Source: an uncultured Bacteroidales bacterium (lineage in GTDB: Bacteria > Bacteroidota > Bacteroidia > Bacteroidales > F082). Taken from it: a stretch of 64,000 nucleotides of DNA. The notes beneath the pieces were generated by a model. That model saw nothing but the letters and a program-made list of their open reading frames with translations. It searched no databases and was not told the origin of the DNA. The translations under genes were made by a program, and so were the position numbers. Every line of letters starts with the position of its first letter. The first letter of the stretch is position 1. Where the stretch lies: contig CAMYXP010000003.1 in NCBI GenBank assembly GCA_947303085.1, positions 186,001 through 250,000 on the forward strand, given 5' to 3'. Below are positions 36,283 to 44,690 of the stretch, piece after piece.

Positions 36283-37761
36283 ATGGAATTGAATGCTTCT
36301 TATTGCTCCGACAAGTATCAGTATACGATGGGCAAGTCGTTCTACGACAATGGGATGAAGGACAAACGCGCTGTTTTCAACCTCTTCTACCGTAAGGCTC
36401 CGGACACCAACAACTGGGCTGTGGTGAGCGGCGTGCGCGAGGTGCTGAAAATGGTGGAAGGCCTTGGAAAAGCTGACGAAAGCTTCTTCGAGCAATTCCT
36501 TCCTGGCGATGAATACGAAGAAGTGCGCAAATATTTCGCCAACATGAAGTTCACAGGCAACATCTATGCCATGCGTGAAGGCGAGATAGCATTCCCGAAA
36601 GAGCCAATCATCACCATCGAAGGCCCGATCATCGAGGCGCAAGTACTTGAAACTCCTATGCTTTGCATCATGAACCATCAGATGGCGGTGGCAACAAAGG
36701 CATCGCGTGTGACACGTAGCACCACCAAGCCTGTCAGCGAGTTCGGAAGCCGTCGTGCTCACGGTCCGTGGGCTGCAATCTACGGCGGAAAAGCAGCATT
36801 TATCGGCGGTTGCCAAAACACCTCCAACATCGTGACCGGCGTGGAGTTTGGCTTTCCGGCTTCTGGCACAATGGCTCACAGCTATGTGACATCGTTCGGC
36901 CCAACGGTGAAAGGCGAATACGAAGCATTCGACAAATATATCAAGACCCACAAAAACGAGGTGCTTATACTCCTCGTCGACACATACGACACCCTGAAAT
37001 GCGGCGTCAAAAACGCTATTAAGGCATTCAAAGACAATGGAATAGACGACTCCTACCATTACGGCTACGGAATCCGTCTCGACAGCGGCGACCTCACCTA
37101 TCTCTCAATAAAAGCCCGCGACATGCTCGACGAAGCCGGTTTGAAGAATTGTAAGATATTCGCTACCAACGCGTTAGACGAATATCTCATCACCGAATTG
37201 GAGCGTCAGGGATGTAAAGTAGACAGCTACGGTGTGGGTGACGCCATCGCAACAAGCAAGCATAATCCTTGTTTCGGCAATGTTTACAAGCTCGTTCAAG
37301 TCGACGACATGCCGGTTTTGAAACGCTCAGAGGAAAGCAGCAAGCTCATCAATCCTGGTTTCCAGATCACTTATCGTATCATCAGAAACAACAGATTCAA
37401 GATTGACGTGACTTGTCTGAGAGGCGACCGACTTGCGCAAGCCATTGAGAATCATGAAGAAATAACCCTTCGCGATGAGATGGACCGTCTGAAATCGACG
37501 ACATTCCCGGCAGGCTCATACGAATACCGTATTTTACAGCCGCAGGTGATGAAAGACGGCAAACCGATTGTGGAGTACGTCTCGATTACTGAGAAACGCA
37601 ATTATTACCTCGACAACCTCGCCCACCTCGACGACACCGAGAAACGTCTCATCAACCCGCACTACTACAAATGCGATATTTCCGACGACCTTTACGATTT
37701 GAAGGAAAGACTCATCGAAAATATCGTGAAGGAAATCGAGGAATTTGATAAGGAAGATTAG
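36283..37761 (+). CDS. pncB: Nicotinate phosphoribosyltransferase
   Basis: 492 residues. It makes nicotinate mononucleotide from nicotinic acid and PRPP in NAD salvage. The N-terminus YCSDKYQYTMGKSFYDNGM, the EFGSRRAHGPWAAI run (active-site His region), GVEFGFPASGTMAHSYV and IRLDSGDLTYLS are family marks. Length is that of the longer bacterial type. A dispersed repeat follows within a few bases of the stop. No partner gene of NAD synthesis is nearby. Confidence 0.93.
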   Translation: MELNASYCSDKYQYTMGKSFYDNGMKDKRAVFNLFYRKAPDTNNWAVVSGVREVLKMVEGLGKADESFFEQFLPGDEYEEVRKYFANMKFTGNIYAMREGEIAFPKEPIITIEGPIIEAQVLETPMLCIMNHQMAVATKASRVTRSTTKPVSEFGSRRAHGPWAAIYGGKAAFIGGCQNTSNIVTGVEFGFPASGTMAHSYVTSFGPTVKGEYEAFDKYIKTHKNEVLILLVDTYDTLKCGVKNAIKAFKDNGIDDSYHYGYGIRLDSGDLTYLSIKARDMLDEAGLKNCKIFATNALDEYLITELERQGCKVDSYGVGDAIATSKHNPCFGNVYKLVQVDDMPVLKRSEESSKLINPGFQITYRIIRNNRFKIDVTCLRGDRLAQAIENHEEITLRDEMDRLKSTTFPAGSYEYRILQPQVMKDGKPIVEYVSITEKRNYYLDNLAHLDDTEKRLINPHYYKCDISDDLYDLKERLIENIVKEIEEFDKED

Positions 37762-37826
37762 GCTATTGGCAATTAGCCATTGGCCATTAGCGGTTTATTA
37801 TAACAGCCAACAGCCAACGGCCAATG
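37761..37826. repeat. ATTGGC/GCCAAT dispersed repeat between pncB and ribH
   Basis: Repeated units ATTGGCAATTAGCCATTGGCCATTAG (shortened) and GCCAACAGCCAACGGCCAAT form a low-complexity inverted cluster filling the gap between two convergent genes. It can fold through ATTGGC/GCCAAT, so it may act as a terminator for both genes. Confidence 0.7.
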
Positions 37827-37828
37827 TT

Positions 37829-38290
37829 TTATATTTGTTTCAGCAGATTAACCATCTCGATGGCGGTTGTCACTGCATCGTATCCTTTATTACCAGCTTT
37901 TGAACCAGCGCGTTCGACAGCCTGTTCGATGCTGTCGGTTGTGAGAACGCCAAAGATTACTGGCACTTCGGTCTGGAGGCCGACTTGAGCGATGCCTTTT
38001 GTGGCTTCGTTAGCAACCATGTCGAAATGAGGTGTTGCACCACGGATAACGGCACCGAGGCACACGACAGCGTCGTATTTCTTGCTGGCAGCCATCTTCT
38101 TCGCTACGAGCGGAATCTCGAAAGCGCCCGGAACCCAAGCGATATCAATGTTTTTCTCATCGCCGCCGTGACGTTTGAAAGCGTCGATGGCGCCACCCAA
38201 CAGCTTGTTGGTAATGATTTCGTTGAAACGGCCGGCCACGATAGCGATCTTCTGGCCCTCAGCCAATAATTTTCCTTCTAAGATATTCAT
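37829..38290 (-). CDS. ribH: 6,7-dimethyl-8-ribityllumazine synthase
   Basis: 153 residues. It condenses the pyrimidinedione and dihydroxybutanone phosphate into lumazine, the step before riboflavin. [40 protein letters not shown] and the C-terminal [11 protein letters not shown] are the conserved active-site and interface segments. It lies 128 bases downstream of ribBA on the same strand, separated by repeats, and may be transcribed from the same FMN-controlled promoter. Confidence 0.95.
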   Translation of the reverse strand: MNILEGKLLAEGQKIAIVAGRFNEIITNKLLGGAIDAFKRHGGDEKNIDIAWVPGAFEIPLVAKKMAASKKYDAVVCLGAVIRGATPHFDMVANEATKGIAQVGLQTEVPVIFGVLTTDSIEQAVERAGSKAGNKGYDAVTTAIEMVNLLKQI

Positions 38291-38317
38291 AACTATTTGA
38301 TATTTAATTGTTTATAT

Positions 38318-38396
38318 TTTATTTCTTTTAAAACTTTTTAACTTTAAACTTTAAAACTACTCTAAACTCTACACTTTACACTCTACACTAAAAAAA
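38318..38396. repeat. TTTAAACT/CTCTACACT low-complexity repeat between ribH and ribBA
   Basis: Short units AACTTTAAACTTTAAAACT and CTAAACTCTACACTTTACAC recur in tandem. It joins directly to a palindromic repeat copy at 38397. I see no gene and no promoter here. Confidence 0.65.
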
Positions 38397-38443
38397 GATT
38401 TCTCCACTTCGCTCCATTTCATTTCGCTTCGGTCGAAATGACA
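38397..38443. repeat. Palindromic repeat, half copy forming the 3' end of ribBA
   Basis: Reads GATTTCTCCACTTCGCTCCA... to CGGTCGAAATGAC on the plus strand. On the minus strand its first 25 bases code for the last residues of RibBA (VISTEAK) and supply the stop codon. Confidence 0.9.
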
Positions 38444-39657
38444 GGAGGAATATCTTTTACGTGAAGCATGTGCCCCATTTTTTTGTATTTCGTGTAAAGA
38501 TAAAAAGCGTCCTTTTCGTTGCAGGTCATCTCGATTGGCTCACGACCGACGATTTCGATACCATAGCCTTCCAAACCACTGATTTTCATCGGGTTATTGG
38601 TCATCACGATGATTTTTTTTGCACCGAGGTCAGCCAAGATTTCAGCACCGGTTCCGTAATCGCGCAAGTCGGCAGCGAAACCGAGTGCGAGATTAGCCTC
38701 GACGGTATCCATGCCTTTATCCTGCAAAGTGTAGGCTTTCAGCTTGTTAATCAAGCCGATGCCGCGGCCTTCCTGACGGAGATAGAGCAACACACCCCTG
38801 CCCTTTACCTCGATACGACGCATAGCCTCCTGCAGCTGCTCGCCACAGTCGCAACGCATAGAACCGAAAGCGTCGCCTGTCAAACATTCAGAATGTACAC
38901 GGCAAAGCACAGGTTCAGGCGTACTCAAATCGCCTTTCACCAGCGCCACATGATGCTCGCCAGTGATTTTATCGACATAACCGATAGCTCTGAAAGTGCC
39001 ATATTTTGTTGGCAATTCAGCTTCAGTAACGCGTTCAACCAAGACTTCAGTCTTACGACGATATTTTATCAGCTCTGCTATCGAAGTGATTTTCAGGTTG
39101 TTAGCCTTTGCGAACTTTACCAATTCAGTTGTGCGCATCATGGTGCCATCTTCGCGCATGATTTCGCAGCACAGACCGCATTCCTTCAGTCCTGCGAGGC
39201 GCATCAAATCGACGGTAGCCTCAGTGTGACCGCCACGTTTCAGCACTCCACCCTGACGGGCTTCAAGCGGAAACATATGACCCGGACGACGGAAATCTTC
39301 CGGACGGATGCCGTCTTCAACCACTTTTTGGGCAGTTATCGAGCGTTCAACTGCCGAAATGCCAGTCGTAGTGTCTCTATAATCGATTGAAACTGTAAAC
39401 GCTGTGCAGTGATTGTCAGTGTTTTCAAGCACCATCTGATTGAGTCTCAAACGTTTGCATATCTCCGAGCTCATAGGCATGCAAATCAAGCCTTTGCCGT
39501 ATGATGCCATAAAATTCACGTTCTCGACGGTCGCAAACTCAGCCGCACAAATCAAATCGCCCTCGTTTTCGCGGTCAGGATCATCAACCACGATGATCAT
39601 CTTACCGGCTCGAAGGTCGTCCAAAGCTTCCTCAATAGTATTAAAATCCTTGTTCAT
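38419..39657 (-). CDS. ribBA: Bifunctional DHBP synthase / GTP cyclohydrolase II
   Basis: 412 residues. The N-terminal RibB part (1-200) makes dihydroxybutanone phosphate from ribulose 5-phosphate: [38 protein letters not shown]. The C-terminal RibA part opens the GTP ring: [24 protein letters not shown] with the zinc cysteines, and [11 protein letters not shown]. Both halves look intact. The last eight residues (VISTEAK region) come from a palindromic repeat. It is the third gene after the FMN riboswitch and starts 5 bases after ribE. Confidence 0.95.
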   Translation of the reverse strand: MNKDFNTIEEALDDLRAGKMIIVVDDPDRENEGDLICAAEFATVENVNFMASYGKGLICMPMSSEICKRLRLNQMVLENTDNHCTAFTVSIDYRDTTTGISAVERSITAQKVVEDGIRPEDFRRPGHMFPLEARQGGVLKRGGHTEATVDLMRLAGLKECGLCCEIMREDGTMMRTTELVKFAKANNLKITSIAELIKYRRKTEVLVERVTEAELPTKYGTFRAIGYVDKITGEHHVALVKGDLSTPEPVLCRVHSECLTGDAFGSMRCDCGEQLQEAMRRIEVKGRGVLLYLRQEGRGIGLINKLKAYTLQDKGMDTVEANLALGFAADLRDYGTGAEILADLGAKKIIVMTNNPMKISGLEGYGIEIVGREPIEMTCNEKDAFYLYTKYKKMGHMLHVKDIPPVISTEAK

Positions 39658-39662
39658 TTATG

Positions 39663-40304
39663 TTATATATTATTGTCTTTCAATAAGTTAAGTAGTTTTT
39701 CGTCATGTTGGGCGGTGATGTTGCCAACAAATTTCTCGATATATTTTCCAACGATATCGTTCTCCAAATTCACTGTGTCACCAATCTTTTTCTTTGTTAA
39801 AGTAGTCTCATTTTGAGTGTGCTGAATGATCGAAACACCAAAATCAAAGCTGCTTACATCAGTGACTGTCAATGAGATACCATCAATGGTGATTGAGCCT
39901 TTTTCAACTATGTAACGCAAAATCTCAGGTCTGGTCTCGATTTTCACTCGGATTGCTTTATCGTCGTGAGTCATTTTCGAGATAACACCTATGCCGTCGA
40001 TATGTCCAGAGACGATATGTCCACCGAAGCGACCGTTAGCAGGCATGGCACGTTCACAATTCACCAAATCGTTGATTCTCATATCTTTGAAGTTAGTACG
40101 GTTCATGGTTTCATGCATCACGTCGGCAGTGTATGAGCTGTCGTCGAAGGTCGTAACGGTCAAACAAACGCCGTTAGTGCAGATGCTGTCGCCGATATGG
40201 ATATCCTTCAAAATCCTCTTCACCGCGATAGTCAGCTTGATGCTGTTTGCATGTCGCGCAATCGCTTTCACCTTACCGATTTCTTCAATTATTCCCGTGA
40301 ACAT
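39663..40304 (-). CDS. ribE: Riboflavin synthase alpha chain
   Basis: 213 residues. It dismutates two lumazines to riboflavin. Two lumazine-binding barrels are visible: MFTGIIEEIGKV, ICTNGVCLTV and GHIDGIG in the first, and IDGISLTVTDVSSFDFGVSIIQHT in the second (given in part). It overlaps ribD by 16 bases and is followed by ribBA, so it is the middle gene of the riboswitch-led operon. Confidence 0.95.
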   Translation of the reverse strand: MFTGIIEEIGKVKAIARHANSIKLTIAVKRILKDIHIGDSICTNGVCLTVTTFDDSSYTADVMHETMNRTNFKDMRINDLVNCERAMPANGRFGGHIVSGHIDGIGVISKMTHDDKAIRVKIETRPEILRYIVEKGSITIDGISLTVTDVSSFDFGVSIIQHTQNETTLTKKKIGDTVNLENDIVGKYIEKFVGNITAQHDEKLLNLLKDNNI

Positions 40305-41455
40305 ATCTTTCCTTTAATTAAAATATCTCCGTTAATATTTTGAATATCAATATTTTGCAATTGAATTGCATCGTTCATTTTTTCTATTCCCTTGCCAGCA
40401 ACAGGTGTCTTCGCGCCTTCACCACCGATTATTTTCGGTGCTACAAACGCCCAAACTTCGTCGACGCAACCTGCCTCAAGGAACGCGGCGTTCAGGGTGC
40501 CGCCGCCTTCCAATAATAATGAATCGATGCCCATAGAACCTAATTTGGTCATCAGGTCGTTGATGTCGACGTGATCGTTATTCGATTGACATTCAAGGAT
40601 TTCGACTCCTGTCATTTCGAGCTTGTCGAGAAATCCTTTTTGTTCGTTATCGTTACATGAGGATTTCTCCACTTCGCTCCGCTCTGCTTCGCTACGGTCG
40701 AAATGACAACAAGCAACAATTGTTCTGTATTCCTTTGCCGTCTTAACCAATTGAGAATCAATCGGTATCATTAAATTTGAATCAACAACAATTCTGATTG
40801 GCTGATGATGTTCACCATTCAACCTAACATTCAGCATCGGGTCGTCGGCAAGGACAGTTCCTATTCCCACGATAACGCCTGCCATTTCGCTTCTAAGATC
40901 ATGAACCAGCTTGCGGGATTCTTCGTTTGTCACCCACTTAGAATCGCCTGTATGAGCCGCTATTTTGCCGTCGAGGGTCATTGCGGTCTTCATGATGACG
41001 TACGGACGCTTGGTGGTGATATATTTCAAGAACACCTCGTTCAATTCGCTAATCTCATCTTCGCAAAGTCCGACCTCAACCTCAATGCCTGCATCTTGCA
41101 AAATCTTTACACCTTTTCCAGCTACAAGGGGGTTCGGGTCGAGGATGCCGACGAAGACTTTTTTAATACCTTTTTCAATGATTATTTCGGTGCAAGGAGG
41201 CGTTTTTCCGTAGTGGCAACAAGGTTCAAGTGTTACATAAAGTGAAGCGCCTTTAGTTTCTGATTTACAGCGTAATAGAGTATTACGTTCGGCATGATAT
41301 TCGCCGTATTTTTCGTGATATCCTTCGGCGATGATCTCACCGTCTTTCACGACCACGCAGCCCACCAAAGGATTCGGATGGACGTATCCTCCGCCCTTCT
41401 TGGCTAGCTCGATGGCGCGCCGCATAAACTCGATGTCTTTTTCGCAATATGACAT
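40289..41455 (-). CDS. ribD: Bifunctional riboflavin deaminase/reductase, interrupted in frame by a palindromic repeat
   Basis: 388 residues, longer than the usual 330-370. The deaminase half has HAERNTLLRC and PCCHYGKTPPC, the zinc and catalytic residues. The reductase half has MKTAMTLDGKIAA, TNEESRKLVHDLR and LLLEGGGTLNAAFL, all intact. Residues about 250-282 (HFDRSEAERSEVEKSS... to KLEMTG) are coded by the repeat at 40611-40707 and have no counterpart in the family. They fall in the reductase domain between the VVDSNLMIPI strand and the ILEC segment, where a surface loop is plausible. First gene after the FMN riboswitch. Confidence 0.93.
   Translation of the reverse strand: MSYCEKDIEFMRRAIELAKKGGGYVHPNPLVGCVVVKDGEIIAEGYHEKYGEYHAERNTLLRCKSETKGASLYVTLEPCCHYGKTPPCTEIIIEKGIKKVFVGILDPNPLVAGKGVKILQDAGIEVEVGLCEDEISELNEVFLKYITTKRPYVIMKTAMTLDGKIAAHTGDSKWVTNEESRKLVHDLRSEMAGVIVGIGTVLADDPMLNVRLNGEHHQPIRIVVDSNLMIPIDSQLVKTAKEYRTIVACCHFDRSEAERSEVEKSSCNDNEQKGFLDKLEMTGVEILECQSNNDHVDINDLMTKLGSMGIDSLLLEGGGTLNAAFLEAGCVDEVWAFVAPKIIGGEGAKTPVAGKGIEKMNDAIQLQNIDIQNINGDILIKGKICSRE
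40611..40707. repeat. Palindromic repeat, full two-armed copy inside ribD
   Basis: GTCATTTCGAGCTTGTCGAG... (40611-40636) and GGATTTCTCCACTTCGCTCC... to CGGTCGAAATGAC (40660-40707) are inverted around a 23-base spacer, the same layout as the intergenic copy at 5729-5808. The frame stays open through both arms on the minus strand. Confidence 0.92.
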
Positions 41456-41513
41456 AAAAAAAGCCCCAAATAAACATCAGGGCAGCATATTTTGAAAAAT
41501 TTAAACAAACAAA

Positions 41514-41623
41514 CTTCTCTCATCCGGACTGTCACCGTCGGTTTCGGAATTTCACCGAATCAGTTCCCCTTAGGGAAGTCGCGGACTGTCACCGCCGGAA
41601 AGGAATTTCACCTTGCCCTGAAG
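41514..41623 (-). promoter_or_regulatory. FMN riboswitch (RFN element)
   Basis: On the minus strand it begins CTTCAGGGCAAGGTGAAATT and ends GGTGACAGTCCGGATGAGAG plus AAG. The RFN signature segments GGCGGTGACAGTCCGCGAC and ACCGACGGTGACAGTCCG are both present, with the closing stem CTTC...GAAG. It lies 58 bases upstream of ribD and should lower ribD-ribE-ribBA expression when FMN is plentiful. TATTTTTG on the minus strand (at about 41634-41641) is the probable -7 box. Confidence 0.97.
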
Positions 41624-41661
41624 TTTTCGACTGCAAAAATACACAAATTTTTAATTGTGTA

Positions 41662-42627
41662 CTATATTTTATTGCATTTTTTTAACAAAACGAAGTCGAG
41701 GGTGACCATCGCGGCCATCGCCTCAACGATTGGAAGCACTCGCGGGACGACACATGTGTCATGTCGGCCTTGAATCTCCAATGTCACAGTATTTCCATGA
41801 ATATCAACGGTTTGCTGTGGCAACATCACCGACGGAATCGGCTTGAAAGCGACTCTGAAAACGATATCTTCGCCATTGGTAATGCCTCCTTGAACGCCGC
41901 CCGAGTGATTGGTCTTGGTGCGGATACGCTCGCCGTCAAACATGAATTCATCATTATATTCACTGCCTTTCATCTTCGCAGCCTTGAATCCATCACCGAT
42001 TTCAAAACCCTTCGCCGCATTGATTGTCATCATCGCGTATGCCAACACCGCATGAAATTTCATAAATGCGGGCTCTCCGAGGCCCACAGGAGCGTTTTTG
42101 ATGGTTCCTTGGATAATTGCACCCACCGTGTCCTTTTCTCTTGCCTCACCCATCTCAATCACCTCAGATTGGATTTCGACGCCTTGTGCAGCAAGAATCT
42201 GTTTCGCGATAGCTCCAGCAACAACACACGGCAAAAGCGTTCTCGCCGAACCTCTGCCACCTCCGGCATAATCCCGGATACCATATTTCATCTGATAGGT
42301 GAAATCGGCATGCGACGGACGAAAAACATCCTTAATATTCTCATAATCAGAGGTTTTCGCATCTTTATTACGGATAAGAAACGCTATCGGGGCGCCCGTG
42401 GTCTTGCCTTCAAACAATCCGGAAAGGAACTCAACCTCATCGGGTTCTTTTCTGGCCGACATAGTGGCATCCCGGCCTGGTTTTCTACGTGATAACTCTT
42501 TCTCAATCAGAGTTTTATCCAACAAAATACCAGCGGGACAGCCGTCGATTACTCCGCCGATAGCTGCCCCGTGTGACTCACCGAATGTAGTCAAGCAAAA
42601 TGCCGTTCCAAATGTATTGGAATTCAA
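41662..42627 (-). CDS. aroC: Chorismate synthase, short form
   Basis: 321 residues against about 350-360 usually. It makes chorismate from EPSP with reduced FMN. FGESHGAAIGGVIDGCPAG, RRKPGRDA, DYAGGGRGSARTL, GLGEPAF, HSGGVQGGI and GRHDTCVVPR are all present, covering the FMN and substrate sites. The missing length falls between EVIEMGE and NAPVGLGEP, where most family members have about 25 more residues. It starts 3 bases after the DUF349 gene, so they form an operon. The downstream riboswitch needs FMN, the cofactor of this enzyme. Confidence 0.92.
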   Translation of the reverse strand: MNSNTFGTAFCLTTFGESHGAAIGGVIDGCPAGILLDKTLIEKELSRRKPGRDATMSARKEPDEVEFLSGLFEGKTTGAPIAFLIRNKDAKTSDYENIKDVFRPSHADFTYQMKYGIRDYAGGGRGSARTLLPCVVAGAIAKQILAAQGVEIQSEVIEMGEAREKDTVGAIIQGTIKNAPVGLGEPAFMKFHAVLAYAMMTINAAKGFEIGDGFKAAKMKGSEYNDEFMFDGERIRTKTNHSGGVQGGITNGEDIVFRVAFKPIPSVMLPQQTVDIHGNTVTLEIQGRHDTCVVPRVLPIVEAMAAMVTLDFVLLKKCNKI

Positions 42628-42630
42628 TTA

Positions 42631-44523
42631 TTATTCGTTTAAAATCTTAATCTTTGCCTCGAAGACCTTAACGTCGTTCTTCAACTTCGCGATCTTCTTC
42701 TCGTATTCAGCCTTCAGCAAATCTGACTGCTTGCTGTTGGCGAAGAATCCGATGTTGTTTTCCAATGTTGCGATCTCGTCGCGGAGTTTCTGGATCTTAC
42801 CCTGGAGGTTCATGCGCTCTCTTCTGACTTTGTCGCGCGAATCAGGATCTTCTTTCAGACCAGAAATCATTGTACGATACTCGTTGGTAGTCAATTCGTT
42901 ATCGTTAGCGCGCATCTTGTCGAACATGCCGTCGATTAGGCTGCGATATTCGTTCTGGATAGCGTCTTTCACCTTCATCGGGACGTGACCTATAGCCATC
43001 CATTCTCTCTGGAATCCGCGGATAGCCTCCATATTCTCGTTGCGGTCTTTCTTCAACTCGTAAGCCTTGATGCGCTCGATGAGTTCCTGTTTTGCCTTGA
43101 GGTTAGCATCCTCTTCGCCTTTAATTCCTGAGAAATGCGATGATTTGTTGCCGAAGAAGGCATCGCAGGCGCTGCGGAAACGTTTCCATATCTTATCAGA
43201 ATGACGTTTTGGCACCGGACCGATGGTCTTCCATTCTTCCTGCAGCTTCTTGATGCGGTCGGTAGTCTTCTTCCACTCTGTCGAATCGACGAGATTCTCA
43301 ACTTCCACGCAGATTTGCAGCTTCTTGTTGTAGTTTTCCATCTGCTGCAGCTTGAGCTTGCTGAAGAATTCCTTCTTAGCCTCGAAGAAGGTGTTCATTG
43401 CGCCTTTGAAGCGGTTCCAGATTTCGTCGCTCTGTTTCTTCTGCACCGGACCAATTTCTTTCCAGGTCTTGAACAAATCGTTAACGTCATTCGACTTCTT
43501 CTGATATGCGTTGATGCTGTTAACTGGTTCATTTACAATCTCTTCCATCTTCACGCAGATAGCCTCTTTAGCCTCGAAGTTAGCCTTTTGCTCTTCTTCG
43601 ATCTTAGCATAATGTTCGCGGCGAATCTGGTTGACTTTGTCGGTTGTGTTTTTGAAACGCTCCCAAATCTCATCTTTCTTATCCTGAGGAACAGGGCCGA
43701 TTTCTTTCCACTCGTCGTGATATTTCTGGAGGAGTTTGAATGCCTTTGTCAGTGATTTCTCAAGAAGCAGGAGTTCAGCCTTCTCGCAAAGCTCAATCTT
43801 AGCCTCGAGGTTCTTCTTAAGGTCGAGATCACGTAACTCTCTGTTAATCTTTACCTTATCGTAGAATTTCTCGATGAGGAAATGATATGTGTTCCAAATA
43901 TTCGACACCTCGTTTGCAGGCACCTGACCGATTTCTTTCCATCTGTCTTGCAGCGAGCGGAAGTCGTCGTAAGTCTTTTTCAGAGTCTCCTCAGAGTAAA
44001 TCAAAGCTTTCAATTCTTCAATGATTCCAAGCTTTTTCTGAAGATTCTCATTCTTCTGTTTCTCGAGTTCTTCTTTATATCTTTCCTTGTTTACCTTGTA
44101 GATGTCGAAAGCGGCTTTGAAACGAGTCTCCAGCGGGTCGTCCTTATGTTCGTAGCTTTCTTTTTCGCCACCGTCGAGAATGAATTGCTCCATTTCTTTG
44201 TCAAGGTCTTCCTTATTGAGTTTCAAGAAGTTAGACTTGATTGCAACAACTTTATCCTTAATTTTGGTGACATCCGACTCCTGAACTGTTTCTTCAAGCA
44301 ATTCAACGAGTTGCAGTTTGTTAAGGTTTGAGAAATCGAATTCGTTTTCCTCCTCGATTTCTTCGTTTTCGTTGTTCAAATCGTCAACTTCCTGAGGCAT
44401 TTCCTCGTCTTTTGGAAGCATTTCTTCTTCAGTTACATCAATTTTAACATTGATTTTTACAGAACCTGGCAAAATTGTCGGTTTGTTGAGTTTCTCAATT
44501 GTCTTGAGTTCGGTAGCGTTCAT
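42631..44523 (-). CDS. DUF349 repeat protein
   Basis: 630 residues. At least five helical repeats carry the DUF349 mark W-x-x-I-G-x-V-P/Q (EWKEIGPVPQDKKDEIW, TWKEIGPVQKKQSDEIW, EWKTIGPVPKRHSDKIW, EWMAIGHVPMKVKDAI). The N-terminal 60 residues are acidic, and the C-terminus is a coiled coil. DUF349 proteins are common in Bacteroidota and have been proposed to bind other proteins or RNA; the function is not established. It is upstream of and nearly touching aroC. Confidence 0.9.
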   Translation of the reverse strand: MNATELKTIEKLNKPTILPGSVKINVKIDVTEEEMLPKDEEMPQEVDDLNNENEEIEEENEFDFSNLNKLQLVELLEETVQESDVTKIKDKVVAIKSNFLKLNKEDLDKEMEQFILDGGEKESYEHKDDPLETRFKAAFDIYKVNKERYKEELEKQKNENLQKKLGIIEELKALIYSEETLKKTYDDFRSLQDRWKEIGQVPANEVSNIWNTYHFLIEKFYDKVKINRELRDLDLKKNLEAKIELCEKAELLLLEKSLTKAFKLLQKYHDEWKEIGPVPQDKKDEIWERFKNTTDKVNQIRREHYAKIEEEQKANFEAKEAICVKMEEIVNEPVNSINAYQKKSNDVNDLFKTWKEIGPVQKKQSDEIWNRFKGAMNTFFEAKKEFFSKLKLQQMENYNKKLQICVEVENLVDSTEWKKTTDRIKKLQEEWKTIGPVPKRHSDKIWKRFRSACDAFFGNKSSHFSGIKGEEDANLKAKQELIERIKAYELKKDRNENMEAIRGFQREWMAIGHVPMKVKDAIQNEYRSLIDGMFDKMRANDNELTTNEYRTMISGLKEDPDSRDKVRRERMNLQGKIQKLRDEIATLENNIGFFANSKQSDLLKAEYEKKIAKLKNDVKVFEAKIKILNE

Positions 44524-44690
44524 CTTTTGATAAATGTTTGATAATCAATAATTTAATTAAGTCGTTATCAGAATTTTGCTTTCACAAAACTCGATATTAG
44601 AGTAAAAATAGGCTGCAAAGATAATAATTTTCTCATGATTTTTAATTTTTTTGAAAAAATTTTGTAAGTTTGTAACCTAAATTTTTGCGT

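Noticed and set aside
36271-37059. A 262-codon open frame opposite pncB
   Set aside because: Same reasoning: complete antisense overlap with a conserved gene, and His/Cys-rich composition typical of shadow frames.
37761-38396. Short tandem-like units as a CRISPR array
   Set aside because: Units are 6-20 bases, irregular and without unique spacers; no cas gene is seen in the window.
38461-39390. A 309-codon open frame on the plus strand opposite ribBA
   Set aside because: It is antisense to a fully conserved enzyme, has no recognisable domain, and reflects codon bias of the gene on the other strand.
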